Below are positions 63,743 to 64,000 of a stretch of DNA of 64,000 nt, in pieces. How positions within the stretch are numbered: the stretch's first letter is position 1; each line of letters starts with the position of its first letter. The DNA comes from Pantoea sp. 18069 (GTDB lineage: Bacteria; Pseudomonadota; Gammaproteobacteria; Burkholderiales; Burkholderiaceae_C), in the NCBI RefSeq assembly GCF_902706035.1, contig NZ_CACSJA010000010.1, positions 1 through 64,000 of the forward strand, in the 5' to 3' direction. A program made the position numbers and the translations under genes. The notes beneath the pieces were generated by a model. That model saw nothing but the letters and a program-made list of their open reading frames with translations, was not told where the DNA came from and did no database searches.

Positions 63743-64000
63743 GGGAAAAGCGAAATTCGAATAAGGCGGTGGTAGGGGCGCGGCACACAATCCGGCCGGG
63801 CAGCGCGCGGCCTCGGGGCCTGGCAGGCGGGGCGCAGGCACCCGGCCCGCGCTGCGGGAGCCGGGAGTTTAAGCGCTGGGGATAAAACCCCCTGGGCGGC
63901 ATGCCGCTTGGCAGCGAAGTCAGTGACTGCATTTGCCGCCATTTGTCGCTTTCGATGCCACCGGGAATCCGCCGGGCATGGGCTTGCGTCGATAATCGCG
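63743..64000. other. right-edge intergenic sequence
   Basis: These 258 bases contain the sstT promoter region and end at the window edge. No start codon with a supporting frame for another gene is evident. Confidence 0.4.

Overview
The window is about 64 kb of high-GC DNA with the gene content of a betaproteobacterium, most likely Comamonadaceae (Burkholderiales). The pointers are an OmpC-like porin, two Bug-type solute receptors, the order exbB-exbD-lpxK-trm112-kdsB-adk, a monomeric and a dimeric isocitrate dehydrogenase side by side, and many LysR/MarR-controlled aromatic and branched-chain catabolic genes. Genus cannot be fixed from the sequence alone. No phage, plasmid, CRISPR array, complete insertion sequence or rRNA operon is visible.

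1-18.8 kb is a catabolic and uptake region. It begins with a truncated gene end and a 267-bp element with terminal inverted repeats plus an inverted half copy, then a porin, a metal-dependent amidohydrolase/decarboxylase-like protein, a LysR regulator, an alpha/beta hydrolase translationally coupled to a Bug receptor, an aldehyde dehydrogenase, an iron-type alcohol dehydrogenase, a lipoprotein-like amidohydrolase and a chemoreceptor. It ends with a complete livKHMGF ABC uptake operon that carries an extra hydrolase, next to the remains of a LysR gene. The set reads as sensing, importing and oxidising an organic acid or aromatic compound whose identity is not evident.

18.8-34.4 kb is mostly housekeeping: a PP2C phosphatase, lexA with two SOS boxes shared with a divergent asparaginase, the adk/kdsB/lpxK/exbDB cell-envelope block, xseA, sodB, the two isocitrate dehydrogenases and an initiator tRNA. 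An AT-richer patch just before the tRNA holds an unrecognised acidic 240-residue protein.

34.8-45 kb holds a Fur-box-controlled imelysin / di-haem oxidoreductase / imelysin / DUF1513 operon (iron-responsive periplasmic functions), a DsbA-like protein, mnmH (selU), a LysE exporter with a divergent MocR regulator, a cupin and a PepSY protein.

45-64 kb is again catabolic. A valine/isobutyrate block (mmsB, acyl-CoA dehydrogenase, mmsA) has a divergent LysR gene. A 3-hydroxybenzoate-to-gentisate cluster (6-hydroxylase, gentisate dioxygenase, fumarylpyruvate hydrolase, maleylpyruvate isomerase, Bug receptor) has a divergent MarR gene. A class III aminotransferase, a cobalamin-riboswitch-controlled btuB-btuF pair, a CopD-like membrane protein and the serine/threonine symporter sstT complete the window.

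No radically new system stands out. The best candidates for a second look are the acidic orphan by the initiator tRNA, the small inverted-repeat element at the left edge, the SOS-box arrangement at the asparaginase gene, metal-ligand substitutions in two catabolic enzymes, and the Fur-regulated imelysin operon in which one paralogue has lost its signature histidine.
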